A stretch of DNA of 7,595 nucleotides from Candidatus Wallbacteria bacterium (GTDB lineage Bacteria; Muiribacteriota; UBA6191; JACPRK01), in assembly GCA_016199905.1 (NCBI GenBank), contig JACQFU010000321.1:1-7595 (forward strand), written 5' to 3'. Position numbers and translations under genes: made by a program. Shown piece after piece: positions 1-7,595 of this stretch. Within the stretch, counting starts at the first letter, position 1. Each line of letters opens with the position of its first letter. The notes under the pieces were generated by a model. That model saw only the letters and a list, made by a program, of their open reading frames with translations. It was not told the origin of the DNA and did not search any database.

Positions 1-384
1 ATCCATGCAGTTCTCTCCGATGGCGAGATAGACCAGGTCCTGGTCCGACACGTTGGCGATCTGGTGTCCCTGCCCGGAGTTGCGCGGAAAGCTGACGCAG
101 TCTCCGGCGCCGACGTCGACGGTGTCGTCGCCGTAACGGACCAGGCCCGAGCCCTGAAGGATGATGTAGGCCTCGTCCTCCTTGACGTGCCAGTGGAAGG
201 GGCAACTCGCCTTGCCGGGTTTGACGACCACGTAGTTGATGCCGAAGTGGCCGTCCTCGCTTGCCATCGAAGGCGTCAAGCGGCGGGTCCGATCGCCCCA
301 GTGTTTGCCCTTGGAGTAGTCGGTTTCGGGCGCGTCATTCCAGTTCGCGACGTGCGGATGTTTGGTGGTGCTCTTGCGTGCCAT
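1..384 (-). CDS. Cupin-domain protein (C-terminus cut by window edge)
   Basis: Reading the minus strand from the ATG at 384 gives 128 codons with no stop before the window edge. The protein is a single-domain cupin. Motif 1 runs from about residue 57 to 78 and contains HWHVKEDE, with H64, H66 and E71 as likely metal ligands. Motif 2 runs from about 94 to 111 (GDCVSFP, then GQGHQIAN), with H107 as the fourth ligand. It has no signal peptide, so it should be cytoplasmic. An AGGAGGA Shine-Dalgarno sequence (394-388) sits three bases before the ATG and fixes the start. Small cupins of this type usually run to about 150-165 residues, so roughly 30 are probably missing. Cupins include isomerases, dioxygenases and sugar- or ligand-binding proteins; nothing here fixes the substrate. 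It is transcribed divergently from the secreted protein gene. Confidence 0.9.
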   Translation of the reverse strand, partial: MARKSTTKHPHVANWNDAPETDYSKGKHWGDRTRRLTPSMASEDGHFGINYVVVKPGKASCPFHWHVKEDEAYIILQGSGLVRYGDDTVDVGAGDCVSFPRNSGQGHQIANVSDQDLVYLAIGENCMD

Positions 385-459
385 CGGTCCTCCTGTCGTT
401 GGCCCGTATGGTAACGCACGCCCCCGAGCCGGCGACCCGATGGAGTAGGATTGGCCGCC
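385..459. promoter_or_regulatory. Divergent promoter spacer between cupin and secreted-protein genes
   Basis: This 75-base gap must hold the control signals of both divergent genes. Minus strand: TACCAT (413-408) matches the -10 consensus at four of six positions, including the most conserved ones, and lies a suitable distance before the AGGAGGA ribosome site at 394-388. Plus strand: GGAGTAGGAT (442-451) is ambiguous. Its TAGGAT (446-451) could be a -10 element for a nearly leaderless GTG at 460, or its GGAG/AGGA could be a Shine-Dalgarno sequence for that GTG. No convincing -35 box was seen. These assignments are by eye. Confidence 0.4.
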
Positions 460-1722
460 GTGACTGGCCGTATGATGAAGAACCTGCTGCTCGTTCTGCT
501 GGCGCTGTTCGTCTGCGGCTCTGCGGGCACCGCCAGCCCCTATAAGCCTCGCCGGGAGCTCGCTAAGTTCGATCCTCGCTATGCAGCGCACAAACGCGAG
601 CTGCGCGCCCGGCTGAAGCCGCTCCTGAACCGCATGGCCCGGGAAGAGGCGCGCGGGAAAGACGTCGCCTGCGCCCGCGATCTCGCCTCGGAAGCCGGCT
701 GGCTGCTCGGCTACACGACGCGCTTCGACGAAGCGGCCGAGAGGATTGAGGCGCTGAAGTCGGTCCTGGCGACCGGCGCCGAGCCGTGCCCGGCCGGCCG
801 GCAGTCGCGCGCCGACGGGAGCTGGGGCTGCTGCCGGACCTGGTACTTGAAGCTCGACGCCACGGCAGAGCGGGTGATGGCGATCGAGCGGGCGGGGATG
901 GAGCCGGTCTTGCCGCTCACGCTGCTCGATCGGATCAACTCTCCGGAGCGGCTCACGGCGTACCTCGAATCGATTCTGGTCTCCGACCCGGCCAGGACGG
1001 GCGTCGACAACCGCAAGGAGCTGAACATCGCGACCTCGGTGCTGGTCCGGTTCATCCAGCGCGGCATCCCGCGGACGTATGCGTACCATCCCGGGCTGCG
1101 CGCCGCCCTTTGCACCTTCGTGGACGGGCGGTGGCGAAACCCCCGGACGGGCTTCTGGGGCGCCTGGTACGTCACGCCCAAGGGCGTCGTTCGGACCGAC
1201 GACCTGAGCATCACGTTTCACCTGGCCTCCTACCGCGAGGCGCCGCTCGAGGGCTGGCCCCGGATGTTCGAGACGCTGATGGCGATGCGTAAGGCCGAGT
1301 ATCCGAACGGCTGGCTGCAGGGCGGTCGCAACTCGACGCACCACCTCTATGACGTCGTGCGGCTGATGCGGCTGGCGTGGCCGTACCTGGACGATGGCCA
1401 GCGGCGCCGCGGCGCGCGCGAGCTGCGGCGGATCGTCCGCTGGTGCCTGGCGGATGCCGTGAGACCCGACGGCTCCTTTGGGTCGGAAGCTGACGAGGGC
1501 GACCCCGGCAACACCTTCTACTTCGCAGTGTCGCTGCTGGACGAGGCCGGAGTGTTCGACCCCGCGAAGCGGTTCTGGACGAGCCGCGCGCTGCCTGGCG
1601 GCCAGGCGCTGAGGCGGCGCCTGGCCCTGCGCCTTCTGCGCGAACCGCGCGACTCGGGCGCAAGCGGGCTTTTCCTGGCCCAGGCACTGACGAAACTGCG
1701 AGTCGCCGGCGCCGCGCCGTGA
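460..1722 (+). CDS. Secreted protein of unknown function, possible alpha/alpha-toroid fold
   Basis: I do not recognise this family. From GTG 460 the product is 420 residues. It opens with a clear Sec signal peptide: basic MTGRMMK, then hydrophobic NLLLVLLALFV, with likely cleavage near A25. LFVC is a poor lipobox, so a lipoprotein is unlikely. The mature part has six cysteines (71, 110, 124, 125, 218, 329), compatible with disulfides outside the cytoplasm. Two similar stretches, GFWGAWY (231-237) followed by DDLSITFHLAS, and DGSFG (337-341) followed by GNTFYFAVSLLDEAG, pair a Gly-aromatic turn with a helix. That resembles repeats of prenyltransferase, terpene-cyclase or glycosidase toroids, but it is inference only. 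TTG 451 and ATG 472 or 475 are alternative starts; 460 was chosen for its spacing from GGAGTAGGA (442-450). The gene ends 34 bases before the hydroxylase operon. The C-terminal 60 residues are rich in arginine. Confidence 0.78.
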   Translation: MTGRMMKNLLLVLLALFVCGSAGTASPYKPRRELAKFDPRYAAHKRELRARLKPLLNRMAREEARGKDVACARDLASEAGWLLGYTTRFDEAAERIEALKSVLATGAEPCPAGRQSRADGSWGCCRTWYLKLDATAERVMAIERAGMEPVLPLTLLDRINSPERLTAYLESILVSDPARTGVDNRKELNIATSVLVRFIQRGIPRTYAYHPGLRAALCTFVDGRWRNPRTGFWGAWYVTPKGVVRTDDLSITFHLASYREAPLEGWPRMFETLMAMRKAEYPNGWLQGGRNSTHHLYDVVRLMRLAWPYLDDGQRRRGARELRRIVRWCLADAVRPDGSFGSEADEGDPGNTFYFAVSLLDEAGVFDPAKRFWTSRALPGGQALRRRLALRLLREPRDSGASGLFLAQALTKLRVAGAAP

Positions 1723-1737
1723 GTGGCTGGCGCCCTG

Positions 1738-1756
1738 TGCTAAACTCGCTTTCGCC
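1738..1756 (+). promoter_or_regulatory. Probable extended -10 promoter of the hydroxylase operon
   Basis: TGCTAAACT (1738-1746) fits an extended -10 element: a TG, one base, then TAAACT with four of six consensus matches. It ends ten bases before the ATG at 1757. Transcription would start at about 1753-1757, giving a leaderless or nearly leaderless message. This fits the lack of any Shine-Dalgarno sequence before this ATG, whereas the two downstream genes of the operon both have good ones. No clear -35 box was found, which is tolerated in extended -10 promoters. Confidence 0.45.
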
Positions 1757-3976
<2,220 letters not shown>

Positions 3977-3983
3977 GCCGACC

Positions 3984-4466
3984 ATGTCCGACCCGGCCGC
4001 CGAGACGGTCATCCGCTGCACCATCAACGGCCGCGCTCACGAGCATCGCTGCCACCCGCTGGCGAGCGCCCTCGACTTCCTGCGCTATGTTGTCCGTTTG
4101 ACGGGCACGAAGGAGGGGTGCAAGGAAGGGGAGTGCGGCGCCTGCGCCATCACGCTGGACGGCGTGGTCGTGAACAGCTGCATCGTGCCGGCCGCGCACT
4201 TGCAGGGCCGGCAAGTGCGCACGGTCGAAGGGCTCGGCGCAGACGCCCGTTTTAGCGCCCTGCAACAGGCGTTCCTCGACTGCGGCGGCGCCCAGTGCGG
4301 CATCTGCACGCCGGGGATGCTGGTCACAGGGACCGCGCTCCTGGAGGACGGCCGGCCCCTCACGGAGCAACGTATCCGGGAGTACATGGCAGGGAACCTC
4401 TGCCGCTGCACGGGCTACGGCAAGATCGTGGAGGCCCTGTTGAAGGCTGCGGAGGGCGGGCGATGA
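3984..4466 (+). CDS. xdhC: Xanthine dehydrogenase-type [2Fe-2S] (small) subunit
   Basis: This 160-residue protein is the standard iron-sulfur subunit, passing electrons from the Mo site to FAD. The N-terminal plant-ferredoxin-like domain binds one [2Fe-2S] cluster through C46, C51, C54 and C66 (motif GCKEGECGAC). The C-terminal helical domain binds the second through C105, C108, C140 and C142 (motifs QCGICTPG and NLCRCTGY). Q104, just before C105, is the residue that usually contacts the pterin. All eight ligands are present and the length is typical. The ATG has a good ribosome site, AGGGAGAG at 3966-3973, overlapping the end of the large-subunit gene. Its TGA overlaps the next ATG in an ATGA, which suggests translational coupling. 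The symbol follows E. coli; in Rhodobacter xdhC names a different, maturation protein. Confidence 0.96.
   Translation: MSDPAAETVIRCTINGRAHEHRCHPLASALDFLRYVVRLTGTKEGCKEGECGACAITLDGVVVNSCIVPAAHLQGRQVRTVEGLGADARFSALQQAFLDCGGAQCGICTPGMLVTGTALLEDGRPLTEQRIREYMAGNLCRCTGYGKIVEALLKAAEGGR
4451..4456 (+). promoter_or_regulatory. Ribosome site that fixes the FAD-subunit start
   Basis: GGAGGG lies six bases before the ATG at 4463. The reading frame stays open upstream as far as an ATG at 4295, inside the iron-sulfur gene, but that extension is an out-of-frame shadow of the iron-sulfur gene. The ribosome site, the ATGA overlap and the FAD-subunit family start all support 4463. Confidence 0.8.
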
Positions 4467-5332
4467 GGACCGACCTGTCGGCTTTCCGTCTGGAGCGGCC
4501 CCGAACGCTGGACGAGGCGCTGGCGACCCTTGCATCCTCGAAAGAGCGCTTGACTCTCTTGGCAGGCGGCACCGATCTCTACGTCTACCTGAACGCCGGC
4601 CTCGCCAGGGCAGGCCGCTGGCTCGATATCTGGGGCCTGGACGAGCTCAGAGGCATTCGCGAAAGCGGCGGCTACATCGTCCTCGGCGCGCTCACCACGT
4701 ACACCGACCTGCAGGCCAGCGAGCTGGTTTGCGCCGTGCTGCCCTTGCTGGCTCAGGCCGCGGCGACGGTCGGAGCCGTGGCGATCCAGAACCGCGGCAC
4801 GCTGGGCGGCAACCTCGTCAACGGCTCTCCCGCGGGCGATTCGTTGCCGCCCCTGCTGGCCTACGACGCTGAGCTCGGCCTTCGCTCGGCGAGAGGCAGT
4901 CGCTGGGTCAGGCTCGACGGGTTCTACACCGGCTATCGCGCGACGGTCCTCGCGCCCGACGAGCTGGTGGAGCTGATTCGGATCCCGAGAGCTTCGGCCG
5001 TGGCCGTGACCGCGGGCCGCTACGTGAAGGTGGGCACCCGCGCCGCGCAGGCGATCTCGAAGGTCGTCGCCGCGTTCGCGCTGGGCCGCTCCGCCGCCGG
5101 GGAGATCGCGCACGCCCGCGTAGCGTTCGGGAGCGTGGCGCCGACGCCGATTCGGCTGCGCGCCCTGGAGAACCACCTGCTGGGACGCAAGCTGGACGAC
5201 GCCCTGGTGCGCTCCAGCGCCGATTGTCTGGCTGCCGAGATCGCCCCAATCGACGACATCCGCTCCACGGCACGGTACCGGCGGTTCGTGAGCAAGAACG
5301 TCTGGGTCCGGTTCCTGGAAGAGTGTTTTTAG
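4463..5332 (+). CDS. xdhB: Xanthine dehydrogenase-type FAD-binding (medium) subunit
   Basis: This 289-residue protein is a member of the CoxM/XdhB family. It takes electrons from the iron-sulfur subunit onto FAD and hands them to NAD+ or another acceptor. The N-terminal PCMH-type FAD domain carries both glycine motifs: AGGTD at 34-38, and QNRGTLGGNL (109-118) followed by NGSPAGD (120-126). The C-terminal CO-dehydrogenase flavoprotein domain follows, from about 175 to 285, including the KVGTRAAQAISKV stretch. There is no extra cysteine cluster of the kind 4-hydroxybenzoyl-CoA reductase carries in this subunit, which argues against that enzyme. The start overlaps the previous stop by ATGA. It is the last gene of the operon and ends 29 bases before the stop of the convergent DUF1015 gene. 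The electron acceptor cannot be told from the sequence. Confidence 0.95.
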   Translation: MRTDLSAFRLERPRTLDEALATLASSKERLTLLAGGTDLYVYLNAGLARAGRWLDIWGLDELRGIRESGGYIVLGALTTYTDLQASELVCAVLPLLAQAAATVGAVAIQNRGTLGGNLVNGSPAGDSLPPLLAYDAELGLRSARGSRWVRLDGFYTGYRATVLAPDELVELIRIPRASAVAVTAGRYVKVGTRAAQAISKVVAAFALGRSAAGEIAHARVAFGSVAPTPIRLRALENHLLGRKLDDALVRSSADCLAAEIAPIDDIRSTARYRRFVSKNVWVRFLEECF

Positions 5333-5361
5333 GGCCGAGGGCGCCCGGGTTTGGGCCGAAT

Positions 5362-6603
5362 CTAGATCCTGTGGATGACCAGCCCGCTGCGCAGCTTGGG
5401 CTCGAACCAGGTGCTCTTCGGGGGCATCAGTCCGCCGGCGTCGGCAACGTCCATCAACTCGTCGACGGTCGTCGGGAACATCGCGAAGGCGACTCGAAAG
5501 CCGCCGCCGTCCACCAGGCGCGCCAGTTCCCTGGTGCCGCGAATGCCGCCGACGAAATCGATGCGCTTGTCGGTACGCGGGTCCTTGATGCCGAGGACCG
5601 GGTCGAGCAGGTGATCCATCAGGATGCTGACGTCGAGCCAGGCGATGGGATCGCGGCCTTTGCCCGTGGGCGCCGGAAGAGGCAAGGTGAACCAGCGGCC
5701 TTCGAGATACATCCGACACTCGCCGCGGCGCGTCGGCGCCGGATCGTCCCCCGGACCCGCCTTCCAGGGCTTGGGCTTGGCACCGACGGCCTCCTCCACG
5801 TGCTGAAGGAAAGTGGCTAGCGTGAGGCCGTTCAGGTCCTTCACGACTCGGTTGTAGGGCAAGATCTTGAGCTGGTTCGAGGGAAACATCACCGCGAGGA
5901 ACCAATCGGATTCCAATTCGGCCGGTCCTCTGTTCTCTCGCAGCGCCGCTCGCGCGCGGCTGGCGCTTGCGGCGCGGTGGTGGCCGTCGGCGATATAGGC
6001 GCAGGGCAGCGCTGCAAAGGCGGCCACGACCGGGTCCGTATTGCCGATCCGCCACAGAGTGTGGGCGATGCCGTCCGGGGCGACGAAGTCGTAGAGCGGC
6101 ACGGTCCGCGTCAACTCTGCGACCAGCCTGTCGACGGGCGTGGCCGCGCGATGGGTGAGGAAGACAGGACCTGTCTGGGCCCGAAGCGTCAGGATGTGGC
6201 GCGTGCGATCGTCTTCCTTGTCCTTGCGCGTTTTTTCGTGTTTCTTGATGAGGTCGCTATCGTAGTCGTCGACGGCGCAGCATCCGACAATGCCGGTCTG
6301 GACGTGCTCCCCCATCCGCTGGCGATAGATGTAAAAGCTCGGGCTTTCCTCCGTCAGCATCGGACACTCGCGGATGAGTCTCTCCAGGTTGTCTGCGCCC
6401 TTCGCATACACCTCGTCGGCGTACAGATCGGTGCCCTCGGGCAGATCGATCTCGGGGCGCGAGACGTGCAGCAAGCTCAACGGGTTGCCCGCGGCCAGGG
6501 AGCGAGCCTCGGCCGAGTTGACGACGTCGTAGGGAACGCTCGCCACCTGCTGCACCTTCTCCGGTGGCGGCCGAAGCGCTCGAAAGGGCTTGAACTGGAC
6601 CAT
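5362..6603 (-). CDS. DUF1015 family protein (ParB/SerK-like DGHHR motif)
   Basis: From ATG 6603 the product is 413 residues, the usual size for DUF1015, whose members begin much like this one: MVQFKPFRALRP, then VPYDVVN (23-29) and AAGNPLSLLHVSRPE (37-51). Other family blocks are KKHEKTRKDKEDDRTRH (120-136), HTLWRI (181-186) and YIADGHHRAASA (203-214). DGHHR is the hallmark and resembles the DGH(T/H)R site of ParB/Srx-fold free serine kinases (SerK, SbnI). A small-molecule kinase or nucleotide-binding role is therefore possible but unproven; databases often label the family 'SpoOJ/ParB-like'. There is no signal or membrane segment. The frame is also open back to a TTG at 6672, adding 23 residues, but the family start favours 6603. 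No Shine-Dalgarno sequence precedes it. It is convergent with the hydroxylase operon and divergent from the acyltransferase gene. Confidence 0.93.
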   Translation of the reverse strand: MVQFKPFRALRPPPEKVQQVASVPYDVVNSAEARSLAAGNPLSLLHVSRPEIDLPEGTDLYADEVYAKGADNLERLIRECPMLTEESPSFYIYRQRMGEHVQTGIVGCCAVDDYDSDLIKKHEKTRKDKEDDRTRHILTLRAQTGPVFLTHRAATPVDRLVAELTRTVPLYDFVAPDGIAHTLWRIGNTDPVVAAFAALPCAYIADGHHRAASASRARAALRENRGPAELESDWFLAVMFPSNQLKILPYNRVVKDLNGLTLATFLQHVEEAVGAKPKPWKAGPGDDPAPTRRGECRMYLEGRWFTLPLPAPTGKGRDPIAWLDVSILMDHLLDPVLGIKDPRTDKRIDFVGGIRGTRELARLVDGGGFRVAFAMFPTTVDELMDVADAGGLMPPKSTWFEPKLRSGLVIHRI

Positions 6604-6784
6604 ATGCGGATTCGGGGGAACGCGCCTCTCGTCGCGGAGGCCGTGGTCAGTAAAGGACAAGTGGGGGCGCAAAGTAAAGCCGCGACTGCACGCCGGAAGC
6701 GTTCGCGGGATGATAGCCTGAAGGCTCGTGGTTCAGGCGACGGGGAGCGACAGGCGACGGACTCGATAACCTGCTAGGCACACG
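6604..6784. promoter_or_regulatory. Divergent spacer between DUF1015 and acyltransferase genes
   Basis: This 181-base gap between two divergent starts must hold both promoters. Neither gene has a good ribosome site. The acyltransferase ATG has only a weak AGG (6776-6778), and the DUF1015 ATG has nothing purine-rich at normal spacing. GATAAC (6765-6770) and TGCTAGGCA (6772-6780) are weak -10 candidates for the plus-strand gene. AGCC-TGAA-GGCT (6715-6726) could form a four-base stem, too small to call a regulatory structure. A 10-base direct repeat is listed separately. No small gene or RNA was recognised. Confidence 0.45.
6734..6760. repeat. 10-base direct repeat upstream of the acyltransferase gene
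   Basis: CAGGCGACGG occurs exactly at 6734-6743 and 6751-6760, a period of 17 bases. The intervening GAGCGACAGG-like stretch is a partial copy. The second copy ends 24 bases before the ATG at 6785. It could be a binding site for a regulator or a chance repeat in GC-rich DNA. Confidence 0.5.
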
Positions 6785-7595
6785 ATGGTTTTCACCACCC
6801 ATCTGTTTGTCTTCTACTTCCTGCCGCTGACGCTCTTGGTCTACTACGCCGTCGCCGAGCGCTGGCGAGTCGCGTGGCTGGTCGTGGCCAGCTACGTGTT
6901 TTACGGCTGGTCGAAGCCTTGGTGGGCGGCGCTGATGTTCGGCAGCACGCTGGTGGACTACGTCTGCGGCCTGGTCCTGGTGCGGTTGTCGGGCTTGGCG
7001 GGCGAGGCCGGGCGGCTGCCGTTGCTGCCACCCGATACCGCTCGCACGCGAGGCCAGAAGGCAGCGCTGGCCGCCTCGATCGGTTCGAACCTGCTGCTGC
7101 TGGGATTCTTCAAGTACTACGACTTCGGCGTCGGCAATCTCAACGTGCTGACCGCGGCCGCCGGGCGCCCGGACTGGTCCTTCCAGCTGCTGCACCTCAC
7201 CCTGCCGATCGGGATCTCGTTCTACTCGTTCCAGTCGATGAGCTACGCGATCGACGTCTACCGCGGCGACGCGCGGGCGATGAGCAGCCTGATCGACTTC
7301 TGTTGCTTCGAAACGCTCTACCCGCACCTTGTGGCGGGGCCGATCGTCCGGTACTCGGTGCTCGCCGAGCAGATCCGCGAGCGCACCCATAGCTGGGAGA
7401 AGCTCTCCCGCGGCATCGCCTTCTTCTGCTGCGGGATGGCCAAGAAGATCCTCATAGCCAATCCGATGGGCTACGTCGCCGATACCGTCTTCACGACCAG
7501 CGGAGTTTCCTGGTACGACGCCTGGTTTGGGCTGTCGAGCTACTCCTTTCAGATCTACTTCGACTTCTCCGGCTACTCGGACATGGCCGTCGGGC
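6785..7595 (+). CDS. MBOAT family membrane O-acyltransferase (C-terminus cut by window edge)
   Basis: The frame is open from ATG 6785 to the window edge, giving 270 codons. The product is a polytopic inner-membrane protein of the AlgI/DltB-like MBOAT family, which moves acyl groups across the membrane onto extracellular polysaccharides or other acceptors. The N-terminus (MVFTTHLFVFYFLPLTLLVYY) is the usual family start and fixes the ATG. Further landmarks are SYVFYGW (36-42), NLLLLGFFKYYDF (102-114), LPIGISFYSFQ (140-150), AIDVYRG (155-161), AGPIVR (184-189), AKKILIANP near 224-232, and QIYFDFSGYSDMAVG (256-270). The catalytic histidine lies beyond the edge. Full-length members have about 460-520 residues. 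A cytoplasmic loop at about 67-92 looks longer than usual. An AlgJ/AlgX-like partner often follows such genes but is out of view. The acceptor is unknown. Confidence 0.95.
   Translation, partial: MVFTTHLFVFYFLPLTLLVYYAVAERWRVAWLVVASYVFYGWSKPWWAALMFGSTLVDYVCGLVLVRLSGLAGEAGRLPLLPPDTARTRGQKAALAASIGSNLLLLGFFKYYDFGVGNLNVLTAAAGRPDWSFQLLHLTLPIGISFYSFQSMSYAIDVYRGDARAMSSLIDFCCFETLYPHLVAGPIVRYSVLAEQIRERTHSWEKLSRGIAFFCCGMAKKILIANPMGYVADTVFTTSGVSWYDAWFGLSSYSFQIYFDFSGYSDMAVG

Noticed and set aside
64..414. A 116-codon plus-strand open frame at the left end.
   Set aside because: It is antisense to the cupin gene, which has both cupin motifs and a strong ribosome site.
4295..4462. An upstream extension of the FAD-subunit frame to an ATG at 4295.
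   Set aside because: It overlaps the iron-sulfur gene out of frame. ATG 4463 has a proper ribosome site, an ATGA overlap and matches the family start.
5321..5361. A possible terminator between the convergent FAD-subunit and DUF1015 genes (TTTTT at 5326-5330, GGGCGCCC at 5339-5346, GCCC/GGGC at 5343-5356).
   Set aside because: The T-run precedes the GC-rich stems instead of following them. The stems are only four bases long and no T-run follows on either strand.
4415..6055. A 546-codon minus-strand open frame spanning the FAD-subunit gene and part of the DUF1015 gene.
   Set aside because: It is arginine- and proline-rich with no domain. It overlaps two real genes in the wrong frames.
5977..6777. 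A 266-codon plus-strand open frame opposite the DUF1015 gene and running through the divergent spacer.
   Set aside because: The opposite strand carries conserved DUF1015 blocks throughout. The plus-strand product shows no family features.
6647..7390. A 247-codon minus-strand open frame opposite the acyltransferase gene.
   Set aside because: The plus strand encodes clear MBOAT membrane segments and motifs up to the window edge. The minus-strand product is charged, compositionally biased and motif-free.

Overview
The window is a compact stretch of high-GC bacterial chromosome, about two thirds G+C by eye. It looks like a soil- or Acidobacteriota/Myxococcota-type genome. That guess rests only on base composition and on the mixture of families (DUF1015, MBOAT, a three-gene molybdenum hydroxylase); no marker gene fixes the taxon. 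There are no RNA genes, CRISPR arrays, insertion sequences or phage genes, and no gene-free stretch reaches 300 bases.

Layout from left to right: (1) the first 128 codons of a small cupin protein, minus strand, cut by the left edge; (2) a 75-base divergent spacer; (3) a secreted protein of unknown function, plus strand, with a possible alpha/alpha-toroid fold; (4) a tight three-gene plus-strand operon encoding a complete xanthine dehydrogenase-type molybdenum hydroxylase, in the order molybdopterin subunit, [2Fe-2S] subunit, FAD subunit; (5) a convergent minus-strand DUF1015 gene; (6) a 181-base divergent spacer holding a 10-base direct repeat; (7) the first 270 codons of an MBOAT membrane O-acyltransferase, plus strand, cut by the right edge.

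The best-understood unit is the hydroxylase operon (1757-5332). The large subunit would bind Mo-pterin and hydroxylate the substrate, the small subunit would carry electrons through two [2Fe-2S] clusters, and the medium subunit would pass them via FAD to NAD+ or another acceptor. The large subunit keeps the residues that bind and activate purines in bovine xanthine oxidase, at the same mutual spacings. A real purine (xanthine/hypoxanthine) hydroxylase is therefore more likely than a generic aldehyde or CO oxidase. None of the three subunits has a Tat or Sec signal, so the enzyme should be cytoplasmic.

The other genes show no clear functional link to the operon. I see no evidence of a novel multi-gene defence or mobile system. 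The points most worth following are the unassigned secreted protein, the DUF1015 protein with its ParB/SerK-like DGHHR motif, the possible leaderless start of the hydroxylase operon, and the repeat in front of the acyltransferase gene.
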